30,800 nt of DNA from Lachnospiraceae bacterium (GCA_900772845.1 CAAGSD010000101.1:1-30800), one strand, 5' to 3'. Counted from the first letter of the stretch, positions 6,645 through 14,202 are shown. Translations and numbers: made by a program. Notes: generated by a model from the sequence alone, not told the origin.

Positions 6645-7676
6645 ATGGCAAAAGTAATTACCATGGGTGAGATCATGCTGAGACTGTCCACCCCCAACAA
6701 CGAGAAATTTATCCAGGCAGACGAGTTCGATATCAACTACGGCGGCGGTGAAGCTAACGTAGCAGTATCTCTGGCTAACTACGGTCATGACACTGAGTTC
6801 GTTACCGCAGTTCCCGACAACGAGATCGGTGAGTGCGCAGTAGCAGCTCTGAGAAAGTACAACGTAGAGACCAAGCACATCGCAAGATGCGGTGAGAGAC
6901 TGGGTATCTACTACCTGGAGAGCGGTTCTTCCATGAGACCTTCCAAGGTTGTATACGATAGAGCACATTCCTCTATCTCTACCGCAACCGAGACTGATTT
7001 CAACTTCGATGAGATCTTCGAAGGCGCTGACTGGTTCCACTTCACCGGCATTACCCCCGCTGTATCCGACGCTGCTGCAGAGCTGACCGAGAAGGCTCTG
7101 ATCGCTGCTAAGAAGCACGGCGTAAAGGTATCCGTAGACCTGAACTTCCGTAAGAAGCTGTGGAGCTCCGAGAAGGCTCAGAAGGTTATGACCAACCTGA
7201 TGAAGTACGTTGATGTATGTATCGGTAACGAAGAAGATGCTGAGCTGGTACTTGGCTTCAAGCCCGGCGATACCGATGTTACCAGCGGTGAGCTGGAGCT
7301 GGCTGGTTACAAGTCCATCTTCGAGCAGATGGTTGACAAGTTCAACTTCGAGTACTGCGTATCCTCTCTGCGTGTAAGCCATTCCGCTTCCGATAACGGC
7401 TGGTCTGCTTGCATCTACTCCAGAGATACCAAGGAGTTCTATCACTCCAAAGAGTACAGCATCCATCCCATCGTTGACCGTGTAGGCGGCGGCGACTCCT
7501 TCGCAGGCGGCGTGATCTGCGGTATGCTGGATGGCAAGAACTTCAAGGATGCTCTTGAGTATGGCGTAGCTGCATCCGCTCTGAAGCACACCATCCCCGG
7601 CGACTTCAACCTGGTATCCAGAAAAGAAGTTGAGACCCTGGCTGGCGGCGATGCTTCCGGACGTGTACAGAGATAA
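6645..7676 (+). CDS. kdgK: 2-dehydro-3-deoxygluconokinase (KDG kinase, PfkB family)
   Basis: The 343-residue ribokinase-family enzyme phosphorylates 2-keto-3-deoxygluconate to KDPG, the substrate of the aldolase encoded just upstream. The N-terminal substrate-binding motif is GGGEANVAVSLANYG (near residue 29). The C-terminal PfkB signature is DRVGGGDSFAGG, with catalytic Asp284. The start MAKVITMGEIMLRL is chosen because GAAAGGA lies 8-10 bases upstream; an upstream GTG at 6576 lies inside the family C element. It is the last gene of the operon: a family B element begins three bases after its stop codon and a terminator follows. Codon use is strongly biased, as in the rest of the operon. No transporter or polysaccharide lyase gene accompanies the cluster here. 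Confidence 0.95.
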   Translation: MAKVITMGEIMLRLSTPNNEKFIQADEFDINYGGGEANVAVSLANYGHDTEFVTAVPDNEIGECAVAALRKYNVETKHIARCGERLGIYYLESGSSMRPSKVVYDRAHSSISTATETDFNFDEIFEGADWFHFTGITPAVSDAAAELTEKALIAAKKHGVKVSVDLNFRKKLWSSEKAQKVMTNLMKYVDVCIGNEEDAELVLGFKPGDTDVTSGELELAGYKSIFEQMVDKFNFEYCVSSLRVSHSASDNGWSACIYSRDTKEFYHSKEYSIHPIVDRVGGGDSFAGGVICGMLDGKNFKDALEYGVAASALKHTIPGDFNLVSRKEVETLAGGDASGRVQR

Positions 7677-7678
7677 TG

Positions 7679-7828
7679 TAACTATTCAGAGCCAGATAAT
7701 ATTACCTAATATTCGTTGAATGCTTGCATTCATAAGAATATTTGGTGATATTAATATGGCGAAGTAACCACATGAGCAAAAAGAAAGCATCGTAGATGCG
7801 ATTTTGCGAATGGGGTGATGAATAGTTA
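7679..7828 (+). mobile_element. Family B MITE-like element, complete copy
   Basis: The perfect 10-bp terminal inverted repeats TAACTATTCA (7679-7688) and TGAATAGTTA (7819-7828) bound about 150 bp. The left half forms a long hairpin, AATATTACC..GGTGATATT enclosing AATATTC/GAATATT and GAATG/CATTC (about 7699-7753). The right half holds the conserved core also seen at 1-111: GGCGAAGTAACCAC, ATGAGCAAA, the hairpin GCATC-gta-GATGC, TTTTGCGAATGGGG. The GCAAAA and TTTTGC segments can pair around the small hairpin. It sits directly behind kdgK. No protein is encoded. Confidence 0.75.
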
Positions 7829-7843
7829 ATAAGGATCAAAACG

Positions 7844-7880
7844 AACTCACCTGTGTGGTAACATGCAGGTGAGTTTTTTC
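7844..7880 (+). terminator. Rho-independent terminator of the kdu/dhu operon
   Basis: AACTCACCTG (7844-7853) pairs with CAGGTGAGTT (7865-7874) and is followed by a run of six T. It lies 16 bases after the family B element and ends the operon. Confidence 0.93.
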
Positions 7881-8119
7881 TTGCCAAAACAGAAAATATA
7901 GGATATACTCCTTATATAAACATTTCTTATAAAAATTCTATTATCAGCGTAGGCTGATATCGGTTGCCAGTTTTGCAGAGATTCCTGCGGGTTACCCAAT
8001 AATCAAGGTTAAGTGTACATATAGTCTGCAAAAACGTTGAAAGAAGTAACATTTTAAGTAATGTTTGTCTTTTGTCTGCTGTGTTTTGAGATGATGAGGA
8101 AGATGTAATTTCAAAAAAT
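7881..8119. other. AT-rich intergenic stretch before the abiE operon
   Basis: I see no ORF of note in this 240-base stretch. It contains one short perfect hairpin, TATCAGC-gtag-GCTGATA (about 7942-7959), and a second, GCAG/CTGC, near 7975-7990. Neither matches an RNA family I know. Confidence 0.4.
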
Positions 8120-8213
8120 GCACAATGTATTTGATATTTCTAATACTATGTAATAAAATTAAAATAGATTATTAAAAAAGCATAGAGTATTAAGAATAAA
8201 TAATACATTGTGC
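8120..8213 (+). promoter_or_regulatory. abiE promoter and inverted-repeat operator
   Basis: A perfect 12-bp inverted repeat, GCACAATGTATT (8120-8131) and AATACATTGTGC (8202-8213), flanks a promoter with TTGATA (8131-8136), a 17-base spacer and TAAAAT (8154-8159). The left arm touches the -35 box; the right arm lies in the untranslated leader, 27 bases before the antitoxin start. AbiEi-family antitoxins are known to bind inverted repeats in their own promoter and repress it, so this is the likely autoregulatory operator. Confidence 0.7.
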
Positions 8214-8240
8214 TGAATTTAAAACATTAGGAGATGATAT

Positions 8241-9008
8241 ATGATGAAGCATTATGAAAAGCTACTTGCAAAGGGTTCTTTTTCGAGAGAACAGCTGATA
8301 GAAATTGTAGGAACAGCAACCGCAGCGAATCAGGTAATTTATGAATACCAGAAAAAAGGGCTGATAGAAAAAGTGAAAAGAGATTTTTATGTGGTAATCA
8401 GCATGGAAACGAAACAGCCTGTGTTATCCCGTTATCAGATAGGTTCCAATCTGTTCCCAGATGCTTGTATTACCCATCACAGTGCATTTGAAGTATTTGG
8501 GTATGGAAGTCAGGTGTTTTATGAGTGTTATGTTGCAACGGATAAACGATTTCACGATTTTGAGTATGACGGAGTGTTGTACCGCCACATAGAGCGTAAA
8601 CCAGATATGGAAGTAGTACAGCAGGGAAAAATACGAGTGACATCCATGGAACAGACTGTTGTAGACAGTATCCGTGATTTTGAAAAGATAGCAGGAATTG
8701 AGGAAGTAATACGGTGCATGATGCTGGTGCCGGGACTGAATGAACAGAAAGTGTTGGAATGTCTGGCAAGAAACAACAATGGTTTTCTGTATCAGAAATG
8801 CGGATATTTTTTTGAAGAAATGCAGGAAGAATTCCATTTTTCAGCCCAGTTTTTTGAGACATGTGAGAATGGTTCCTCTGATGCAAAGCGCTACCTGATG
8901 AAGGAGTCGCAGGATAATGTATTTCATAAAAGATGGAAGCTTTATGCACCGGTTTCGTTGAAAGGACTGATAGATAAGGGGGTGGATGCTTATGATGCAA
9001 TGGGATAG
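8241..9008 (+). CDS. abiEi: AbiEi-type antitoxin/transcriptional regulator
   Basis: The 255-residue product has an N-terminal winged-helix region (SREQLIEIVGTATAANQVIYEYQKKG, about residues 11-37) followed by the AbiEi core. Core features are ITHHSAFEVFGY, VYECYVATDKRF-like strands, and TSMEQTVVDSIRD near residue 140. The family is the antitoxin of type IV toxin-antitoxin systems that can abort phage infection; it also represses its own promoter. GGAG lies seven bases before the ATG at 8241. It overlaps the toxin gene by 17 bases, as usual for this pair, so translation is probably coupled. Base composition and codon use (AT-rich, unbiased) differ sharply from the kdu operon, suggesting acquisition by transfer. 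Confidence 0.88.
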   Translation: MMKHYEKLLAKGSFSREQLIEIVGTATAANQVIYEYQKKGLIEKVKRDFYVVISMETKQPVLSRYQIGSNLFPDACITHHSAFEVFGYGSQVFYECYVATDKRFHDFEYDGVLYRHIERKPDMEVVQQGKIRVTSMEQTVVDSIRDFEKIAGIEEVIRCMMLVPGLNEQKVLECLARNNNGFLYQKCGYFFEEMQEEFHFSAQFFETCENGSSDAKRYLMKESQDNVFHKRWKLYAPVSLKGLIDKGVDAYDAMG

Positions 9009-9984
9009 ATTAACTCTGGGCAGAATGGCAAAGGAACTGGGTTTTCCGAGGGATACGCTGGAAAAGGTATGCCGTCTGGCGGATGTGTTGAGATTCATGG
9101 AATCGGATGAGCTTTTGTCAGAAGGAATTGCTTTAAAAGGCGGAACTGCCATTAATCTTACTATTTTTGATTTGCCAAGACTTTCGGTGGATATTGATTT
9201 GGATTATTGCAGAAGTATTGAAAGAGAAAAAATGCTTGCAGACAGGGGGATTATCACAGATAAAATCAGCAAGTATATGATGGCAAACGGATATGTCCTG
9301 AGTTCGAAATCAAAGAGTTATCATGCACTGGATTCCTTTGTGTATGAATATATAAATTGCGGAGGGACAAAGGATAATCTTAAGATTGAGATTAACTACA
9401 TGCTGCGCTGTCATGTGCTTCCTGTGGCACGGAGAGAAGTAAGACTGCCATGGAATGAGGAAAAGCTTACCGTTTTTTCCGTAGCACCATTGGAGATATT
9501 TGCTTCTAAAACAGTAGCATTACTTACAAGAACAGCTCCACGAGATTTATATGATATGCATAACATGGTAAAATTTGGGCTATTTGATGAAAGTGAGGAA
9601 GCGATGCTTCGTAAATGTGTCGTCTTCTATAGTGCAATCGGGTCAGCGCAGCCACCGGAAAAATTTGAGCTTGATAATATCGGGAACGTGTCATTCCGGC
9701 AGATTAAGCGTGATTTGAATTCAGTGCTTCGTAAAGGAGAACGATTTGACCTGGAATTTGTACAAAAGGAAGTAAAAGACTATCTTACATCTGTTTTGGT
9801 GCCCACAAAAGAGGAAAAGCTGTTCTGGAAGGCTTTTTCAGAAGGAAATTATTATCCTGACTGGGTATTCGGGGATAGTGATGAGTTTAGAAATGTAGCA
9901 AAGCATCCAATGGCATTATGGAAGTGCAGGGACAAGGAAGAAGATAAGAAGCCTTTGGATAAAGATAATGAAAAGAGAGTGTAA
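8992..9984 (+). CDS. abiEii: AbiEii-type nucleotidyltransferase toxin
   Basis: The 330-residue protein has the AbiEii/AbiGii nucleotidyltransferase motifs. KGGTAINL (near residue 50) begins motif I, followed by the acidic triad DIDLDY with Asp67, Asp69 and Asp71. KTVALLTRTAPRDLYDMHNM (around residue 176) is the family motif with Lys, Arg-Asp and Tyr-Asp. Known relatives are nucleotidyltransferases; mycobacterial MenT toxins modify tRNA. All visible key residues are present, so the toxin looks intact. ATG 8992 was chosen because AAGGGGG (8977-8982) is then nine bases away; 8986 or 8995 are possible. The start lies inside the antitoxin gene. Confidence 0.9.
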   Translation: MMQWDRLTLGRMAKELGFPRDTLEKVCRLADVLRFMESDELLSEGIALKGGTAINLTIFDLPRLSVDIDLDYCRSIEREKMLADRGIITDKISKYMMANGYVLSSKSKSYHALDSFVYEYINCGGTKDNLKIEINYMLRCHVLPVARREVRLPWNEEKLTVFSVAPLEIFASKTVALLTRTAPRDLYDMHNMVKFGLFDESEEAMLRKCVVFYSAIGSAQPPEKFELDNIGNVSFRQIKRDLNSVLRKGERFDLEFVQKEVKDYLTSVLVPTKEEKLFWKAFSEGNYYPDWVFGDSDEFRNVAKHPMALWKCRDKEEDKKPLDKDNEKRV

Positions 9985-10171
9985 TGATTCTGATGCTTGT
10001 GCAAAAAGGGTTATGAAAAGTTTGAGATAGAAAATATATTATTTCATATATGGAATCAAGAAATATCTACTCCCAGCGTGTATGATATATATACAGGTTG
10101 GATATGAAGCATCCTACTTGTAGAATGTATGGTGGGCTTCATCCATGATACTGTATGTGAGGAGAAAGGGA
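9985..10171. other. Intergenic stretch with a stem ahead of the AraC-GyrB gene
   Basis: AT-rich non-coding DNA. ATGAAGC (10114-10120) and GCTTCAT (10136-10142) form a 7-bp stem or operator-like inverted repeat, about 30 bases before the next start codon. No convincing terminator for abiEii is visible. Confidence 0.45.
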
Positions 10172-11083
10172 ATGAGTACAGAAATTTTAAAGGAGATTTT
10201 GGCTTATATAGATGAACATATTTATGAAAAAATCAGTTTGCTGGAATTAGCAGAAATGGCTGGTTATAGTCCATTCTATTTCAGTAAATTATTTTCAGAA
10301 ATTATGGGTATGCCAATAACCGGATACATTAGGATCAGAAAGCTACAATATGCGCTTGGTTCTTTGCTGGAGGGTAGGAAGGTTCTTGATGTATCACTTA
10401 TGTATGCATTTGATTCTCACGAAGGATTTACACGTTCATTTACACAATTGTTTGGTTCCACGCCAAGTAAGGTGAAAAAGTATCTTACTTCGTATAAGGT
10501 GCCAGAATATTGTGTGCCAAACATAGAAGGAAGGAGAATGCATATGGGAGCAGATAAGGAAAGCTTAATAGATAATATGCATCAGATTGTTTATGAAGTA
10601 CTTAAAGCGTCGTTTGAAGAGGCCGATGCAGGATTTTGCACGGAAATTAATATTACATTTTATGAGGATGGAAGAGTAAAGATAACTGATAATGGAAGAG
10701 GAATTCCTCTTTCACAAAATGAAAAGACAAATCAGCAGGTACTGGATAAAATACTTTCAGGCCATCCTATATCGAGTATAGAATATGCACAGATGGGTGA
10801 TTTTGCCCAAGGTGGCATGCAGGTGATAAATTCATTATGCGAAAATTTGCGGATTAATGTGTATAGAGATAGTAACTGCTATAGTCAGGACTATGCAAGG
10901 GGGATTGCCCAACATGACGTGAATTCTTGTAAAATGGAACATTCGTCAGGTACAGAGATAATATTGAAACCAGATAGTCGGATTTTTGGGGATGTCAGGT
11001 TTTCCACTGATATGATTAAGAAGTGGGTAGAAGAGAATAATGCGACAGGAGCAATTGTTTGTATTAAAGAACAAAGTTATTAA
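10172..11083 (+). CDS. AraC-type HTH fused to a GyrB-like GHKL ATPase domain
   Basis: Residues 1 to about 105 are an AraC/XylS DNA-binding domain with two helix-turn-helix motifs (ISLLELAEMAGYSPFYFSKLF; VSLMYAFDSHEGFTRSFTQLFG). Residues about 130-290 align with the ATPase domain of GyrB: HQIVYEVLKASFEEADAG, the ATP-binding ITDNGRGIP (171-179), GGMQVINSLCENL and GTEIILKPDSRIF. Glu142 aligns with the GyrB catalytic Glu42, but Ala146 replaces Asn46, the Mg-ATP ligand, and Lys145 replaces Asp45. ATP may be bound and not hydrolysed, or not bound. The protein has no toprim or transducer domain, so it is not a gyrase. It is probably a transcription regulator sensing a nucleotide or a GyrB-type ligand (inference). 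AGGAG lies seven bases before the ATG. A terminator follows at 11122. Confidence 0.85.
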   Translation: MSTEILKEILAYIDEHIYEKISLLELAEMAGYSPFYFSKLFSEIMGMPITGYIRIRKLQYALGSLLEGRKVLDVSLMYAFDSHEGFTRSFTQLFGSTPSKVKKYLTSYKVPEYCVPNIEGRRMHMGADKESLIDNMHQIVYEVLKASFEEADAGFCTEINITFYEDGRVKITDNGRGIPLSQNEKTNQQVLDKILSGHPISSIEYAQMGDFAQGGMQVINSLCENLRINVYRDSNCYSQDYARGIAQHDVNSCKMEHSSGTEIILKPDSRIFGDVRFSTDMIKKWVEENNATGAIVCIKEQSY

Positions 11084-11121
11084 TTATGATTTACCGTTTG
11101 TTTTATGTTGTTTGCATATTG

Positions 11122-11158
11122 AAAAAGGGGTGTGGAATATTTTTCTCACCTCTTTTTT
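11122..11158 (+). terminator. Rho-independent terminator
   Basis: AAAAAGGGGTG (11122-11132) pairs with CACCTCTTTTTT (11147-11158), with one G-T pair. The T-run forms the distal arm. It ends the AraC-GyrB gene. Confidence 0.8.
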
Positions 11159-11403
11159 GACCTTGAATTTGCAGGAAAGGAAAATGCTTTTTTAATACAG
11201 AATACATTTCCTGTTATTGAAAAATATTTTGATCATATTCATACAGTGCAGGATCAGCCGGTGACAATACATAAAAGCTTAATAAATTACTAGTAGAAAA
11301 TTTGAATGAAGTATTGGCTATGTATAATCGCGGCGTAAGGTTGACTTTTACAGATATTAGAGCAATTAAAACAATTATGGAAAAGGAATTGAACGAGATT
11401 TGA
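11132..11403 (+). pseudogene. Frameshifted remnant of an unrecognised gene
   Basis: One frame reads from about 11132 to a stop at 11291-11293 (DLEFAGKENAFLIQ..HKSLIN). A second, shifted frame continues across it to a stop at 11401-11403 (LLVENLNEVLAMYNRG..IMEKELNEI). Joined at about 11280-11293 they make a plausible 75-80 residue C-terminal segment. I do not recognise the family. The upstream part is missing, replaced by the AraC-GyrB terminator. It could be part of the partner of the broken antitoxin just downstream, but nothing in the sequence proves it. Confidence 0.4.
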
Positions 11404-11461
11404 TACATAATGAGACTGAGTAAAATAAAGAGAAAACGCAACAGACTACGGAGGAAAACTT

Positions 11462-11649
11462 ATGAGTAACTTTTTTGATGAAACCATGCAGGGATTATTG
11501 GAAGCTGCGGAAATTGCAAAAGGAAATATTATGTTAACAGAGCGGGAAAATATGACGGCTCCCACATTTTATGTCGCAGATAATGTGTAGATAAGATTGT
11601 TGAAATACGCAGAAAGATGTTATGTACAATGAAAATCTACGATAGATAG
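11462..11649 (+). pseudogene. Truncated, frameshifted HTH-type antitoxin remnant
   Basis: ATG 11462 follows a good GGAGG site and opens a 42-codon frame, MSNFFDETMQGLLEAAEIAK..TFYVADNV, ending in TAG at 11588. A shifted frame from 11590 continues in family style with DKIVEIRRKM, then loses similarity and stops at 11647. From memory this is the N-terminal signature of a common clostridial XRE-family antitoxin whose C-terminal helix-turn-helix would follow. Here that domain is missing, so the gene is broken. Its toxin partner is not visible. The leader peptide may still be translated. Confidence 0.65.
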
Positions 11650-11671
11650 ACTGGGGTCTACGAAGGAAAAG

Positions 11672-11700
11672 TTGTTCTCATAGCGATAAAATTGTAAAAT
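11672..11700 (+). promoter_or_regulatory. Predicted promoter of the XRE regulator gene
   Basis: TTGTTC (11672-11677) and TAAAAT (11695-11700) are separated by 17 bases and lie 46 bases before the ATG of the regulator. Confidence 0.6.
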
Positions 11701-11746
11701 ACAGTCATGAAAATCGTACTTTTATAGTTTTACGGGAGGAACAGCA

Positions 11747-12547
11747 ATGGACCAGGAAAAGATTGGGGTATTCATTTCTACATTAAGAAAAGAGCAGGGA
11801 ATGACGCAACAACAATTGGCGGATGCGATTGGTGTCAGTAACAAAACAATATCCAAATGGGAATGTGGCAAAGGAATGCCGGAGCTGGCATTGATTGTTC
11901 CATTATGCCACATTCTGCAAATTAGTATTAATGAGTTTCTGTCAGGTGAACATTTGTTAGAAAACGGTTACACTGAAAAAGCTGAAGTCAATATGATGAA
12001 TCTTTTACAGGAAACAGAAAATAGCAAAAAGAAAAGCCGAAGTTCATTATTGGCTTTTGCGATAACTGTGATAATTTTTTTATTCGTTGTTTTATATTCT
12101 GTAATTACCAATATGGGAATCGGTATGAATATGCTTTTTGTGGATATGCCTACATTCTTGAGTATGTTTCTGGCTACTGCTCTATTTTTGCTGGGGACAA
12201 ATTTGGGACTCCCCTTTTTTGAGTCCTTTCGGATTATTTTTGGAAAAAAGAAATCAGTATCAATAAAACAATTGTTTCAGGCAAAATCAGCGATAAAGCT
12301 TGCGAAAATCACGTTTTTGGGAATGGGATTCCTCGAAAGCTGTATCAGCTTTATGGCAATTCAACCTATGGGGGAAGGAACACTTCTTTTTACAGGATTA
12401 AGTATTTCCATTTCAATTGCGTTAAATGGAATTTTATATGGATTAATTGGTTTTCTGCTATTACTGCCAATTCAGGTAAGGTTAGAAATTATGTATATGC
12501 AGAACCAAGAAGATAGTGAAAAGAAAACAGAGGATGATGCGAAATAA
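11747..12547 (+). CDS. XRE-family regulator with C-terminal membrane segments
   Basis: Residues about 6-60 are an XRE/Cro helix-turn-helix domain (LRKEQGMTQQQLADAIGVSNKTISKWE..). A linker leads to four to five hydrophobic segments in residues about 100-260 (LLAFAITVIIFLFVVLYSV; FLSMFLATALFLLGTNLG; and two near the C-terminus). The 266-residue protein would hold a DNA-binding domain at the inner face of the membrane. This architecture is frequent in Firmicutes and often linked to cell-envelope or antimicrobial stress; its ligand is unknown. GGGAGG lies seven bases before the ATG. It is the last gene of the AT-rich accessory stretch, meeting pyrI tail to tail. Confidence 0.85.
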   Translation: MDQEKIGVFISTLRKEQGMTQQQLADAIGVSNKTISKWECGKGMPELALIVPLCHILQISINEFLSGEHLLENGYTEKAEVNMMNLLQETENSKKKSRSSLLAFAITVIIFLFVVLYSVITNMGIGMNMLFVDMPTFLSMFLATALFLLGTNLGLPFFESFRIIFGKKKSVSIKQLFQAKSAIKLAKITFLGMGFLESCISFMAIQPMGEGTLLFTGLSISISIALNGILYGLIGFLLLLPIQVRLEIMYMQNQEDSEKKTEDDAK

Positions 12548-12556
12548 GTATTGTAA

Positions 12557-12590
12557 ATATGCCCCACCAGCGGCTGCTGATAGGGCATTT
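12557..12590. terminator. Possible bidirectional terminator hairpin
   Basis: ATGCCC..GGGCAT encloses CAGC/GCTG, with AAAT on one side and TTTG on the other. It lies between the convergent XRE gene and pyrI. The T-runs are short, so termination may be weak. Confidence 0.5.
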
Positions 12591-12604
12591 GTTGTATAAG
12601 GTTC

Positions 12605-13033
12605 TTAGCTTTCGCTGTATTTCTCTTCGCAGTATTTGCAGCGGTAGATCTCTTTTTTCTCATCGGAGAGGACGAATACGTGGGGCAGTCCCTGCTCGAT
12701 GGAAGTGATGCATCTGGGGTTGCGGCATTTGATGACGTTTTTGATCTGTTTGGGAAGTATCAGTTCTTTCTTCTCTACGATCTCACCGTTTTTGATCACG
12801 TTAACGGTGATGTTGTGGTCGATGAATGCCAGCACATCCAGATCCAGCATATCGATATCACATTCTACTTTCAGAATGTCTTTTTTGCCCATTTTTCCGC
12901 TGCGGGCGTTTTTGATGATAGCAACGGTGCAGTCTAACTTATCCAGCTGAAGGTGCTCATAGATCGAGAGACTTTTTCCGGCTTTGATATGATCGAGGAC
13001 GAAGCCCTCTTCGATTTTTCCTACATTTAACAT
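12605..13033 (-). CDS. pyrI: Aspartate carbamoyltransferase regulatory chain
   Basis: PyrI binds nucleotide effectors and assembles with PyrB into the allosteric ATCase of pyrimidine synthesis. The 142-residue protein has the N-terminal nucleotide-binding region (GFVLDHIKAGKSLSIYEHLQL) and the C-terminal zinc site, Cys103, Cys108, Cys132 and Cys135, in KCRNPRCI and YRCKYCEEKY. I chose the ATG whose complement is 13031-13033, because GGAG precedes it by six bases; an ATG four codons upstream has no site. It lies 91 bases downstream of pyrB on the same strand. A separate PyrI chain is found in a subset of Firmicutes, including many Clostridia. Confidence 0.95.
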   Translation of the reverse strand: MLNVGKIEEGFVLDHIKAGKSLSIYEHLQLDKLDCTVAIIKNARSGKMGKKDILKVECDIDMLDLDVLAFIDHNITVNVIKNGEIVEKKELILPKQIKNVIKCRNPRCITSIEQGLPHVFVLSDEKKEIYRCKYCEEKYSES

Positions 13034-13124
13034 AGTAATCTCCATTCTGCAGGCACAGAGTGCTGCGTATGTTAACTTTTATATACAAATTCATAAGATA
13101 ATTTTGCGGTCAGATGCCGGAAAA

Positions 13125-14036
13125 TTATGCCAGACCCAGCAAGGTCAGGATCAGGGCCATACGGACGTAGACACCGAATTGTGCCTGTTTGAAGTAGGCG
13201 GCTCTGGGATCGTCATCGATCTCAACGGAGATCTCGTTGACTCTGGGAAGGGGATGCAGCACCAGCATGTCGGGCTTCGCCAGTTCCATTTTTTCCGGGG
13301 TCAGTACATAGAAATCTTTCAGGCGGACGTAATCCTCTTCGTTGAAGAAACGTTCCTTCTGCACACGGGTCATGTATAAGAGATCCAGCTCCGGCATCAC
13401 ATCTTCGAGACGGATGACTTCCTGGAAAGGAATGCCTTTTTCCCGAAGCATATCGGTGACATAGTCGGGAATCTTCAGCTCTTCAGGAGAGATGAAGATG
13501 AATTTGATGCCTTCGTAGCGCACCAGTGCGTTGATCAGGGAGTGTACAGTACGACCGAATTTCAGGTCACCGCACAGACCGATGGTAAAATTATTCAGAT
13601 CGCCGTGGAGGCTGCGGATGGTCTGCAGGTCCGTCAGGGTCTGGGTGGGATGCTGATGGCCGCCGTCACCGGCATTGATCACGGGGATCAGGGATTTCTC
13701 TGCGGCTACCATGGGAGCGCCTTCCTTGGGATGGCGCATAGCGCAGATGTCCGCATAGCAGGAGATGATGCGGATGGTATCGGATACACTTTCTCCCTTA
13801 GAAGCAGAAGAGGAAGCCGCATCGGAGAAGCCGATGACTCTGCCGCCAAGGCGTGTCATGGCGGATTCAAAGCTTAAGCGTGTGCGGGTGCTGGGCTCAT
13901 AGAAGCAGGTGGCGAGGATCTTGCCGTCGCATTTGTGGGCGTATTTGGCGGGATCCTTCTCAATGTCGTCTGCCAGAGCGAACAGCTTGTCCAGTTCCTC
14001 AACAGAGAAGTCAAGTGGGTTCATCAAGTGTCTCAT
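13125..14036 (-). CDS. pyrB: Aspartate carbamoyltransferase catalytic chain
   Basis: PyrB condenses carbamoyl phosphate and L-aspartate to carbamoyl-aspartate. The 303-residue length is normal. The carbamoyl-phosphate signature Ser49-Thr-Arg-Thr-Arg53 (STRTRLSFE), SSSASKGES (mobile loop), HQHPTQTLTD, GDLKFGRT and HPLPRVNEI are all present. The start MRHLMNPLDF follows GAGG at about ten bases. It is the first gene of a pyrB-pyrI unit. The 200-base leader contains two hairpins, described separately. Confidence 0.96.
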   Translation of the reverse strand: MRHLMNPLDFSVEELDKLFALADDIEKDPAKYAHKCDGKILATCFYEPSTRTRLSFESAMTRLGGRVIGFSDAASSSASKGESVSDTIRIISCYADICAMRHPKEGAPMVAAEKSLIPVINAGDGGHQHPTQTLTDLQTIRSLHGDLNNFTIGLCGDLKFGRTVHSLINALVRYEGIKFIFISPEELKIPDYVTDMLREKGIPFQEVIRLEDVMPELDLLYMTRVQKERFFNEEDYVRLKDFYVLTPEKMELAKPDMLVLHPLPRVNEISVEIDDDPRAAYFKQAQFGVYVRMALILTLLGLA

Positions 14037-14202
14037 TTTTTCATTTCCTCATTTCTGCGCTGCTATTTTCGACACAGTGACCGTACGGAATAGGAGAATC
14101 CGTACTCACTTGTGTATGCGACATCATAAGAATACAGCGCTTTTCTTATGATGCGGGTAGAAACAGGGTCCGCAGGAAGCGGACAGCTCATACCCTGACC
14201 AG
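14037..14202 (-). promoter_or_regulatory. pyrB leader with two hairpins
   Basis: Read on the minus strand, the leader holds the perfect 11-bp stem CATCATAAGAA / TTCTTATGATG (14122-14153) and the stem GTACGG / CCGTAC (about 14083-14107). Neither is followed by a U-run and I see no PyrR-type binding loop. The region may carry the promoter and a regulatory leader, but the mechanism is unclear. Confidence 0.4.

Noticed and set aside
6621..7589. 322-codon open frame antisense to kdgK
   Set aside because: A shadow of the GC-patterned, codon-biased kdgK; no start signal and no recognisable protein.
7942..7959. Terminator before abiE
   Set aside because: TATCAGC/GCTGATA is followed by TCGG and not a T-run.
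14037..14202. PyrR-binding attenuator before pyrB
   Set aside because: No PyrR-type binding loop and no terminator with a U-run were found on the coding strand.
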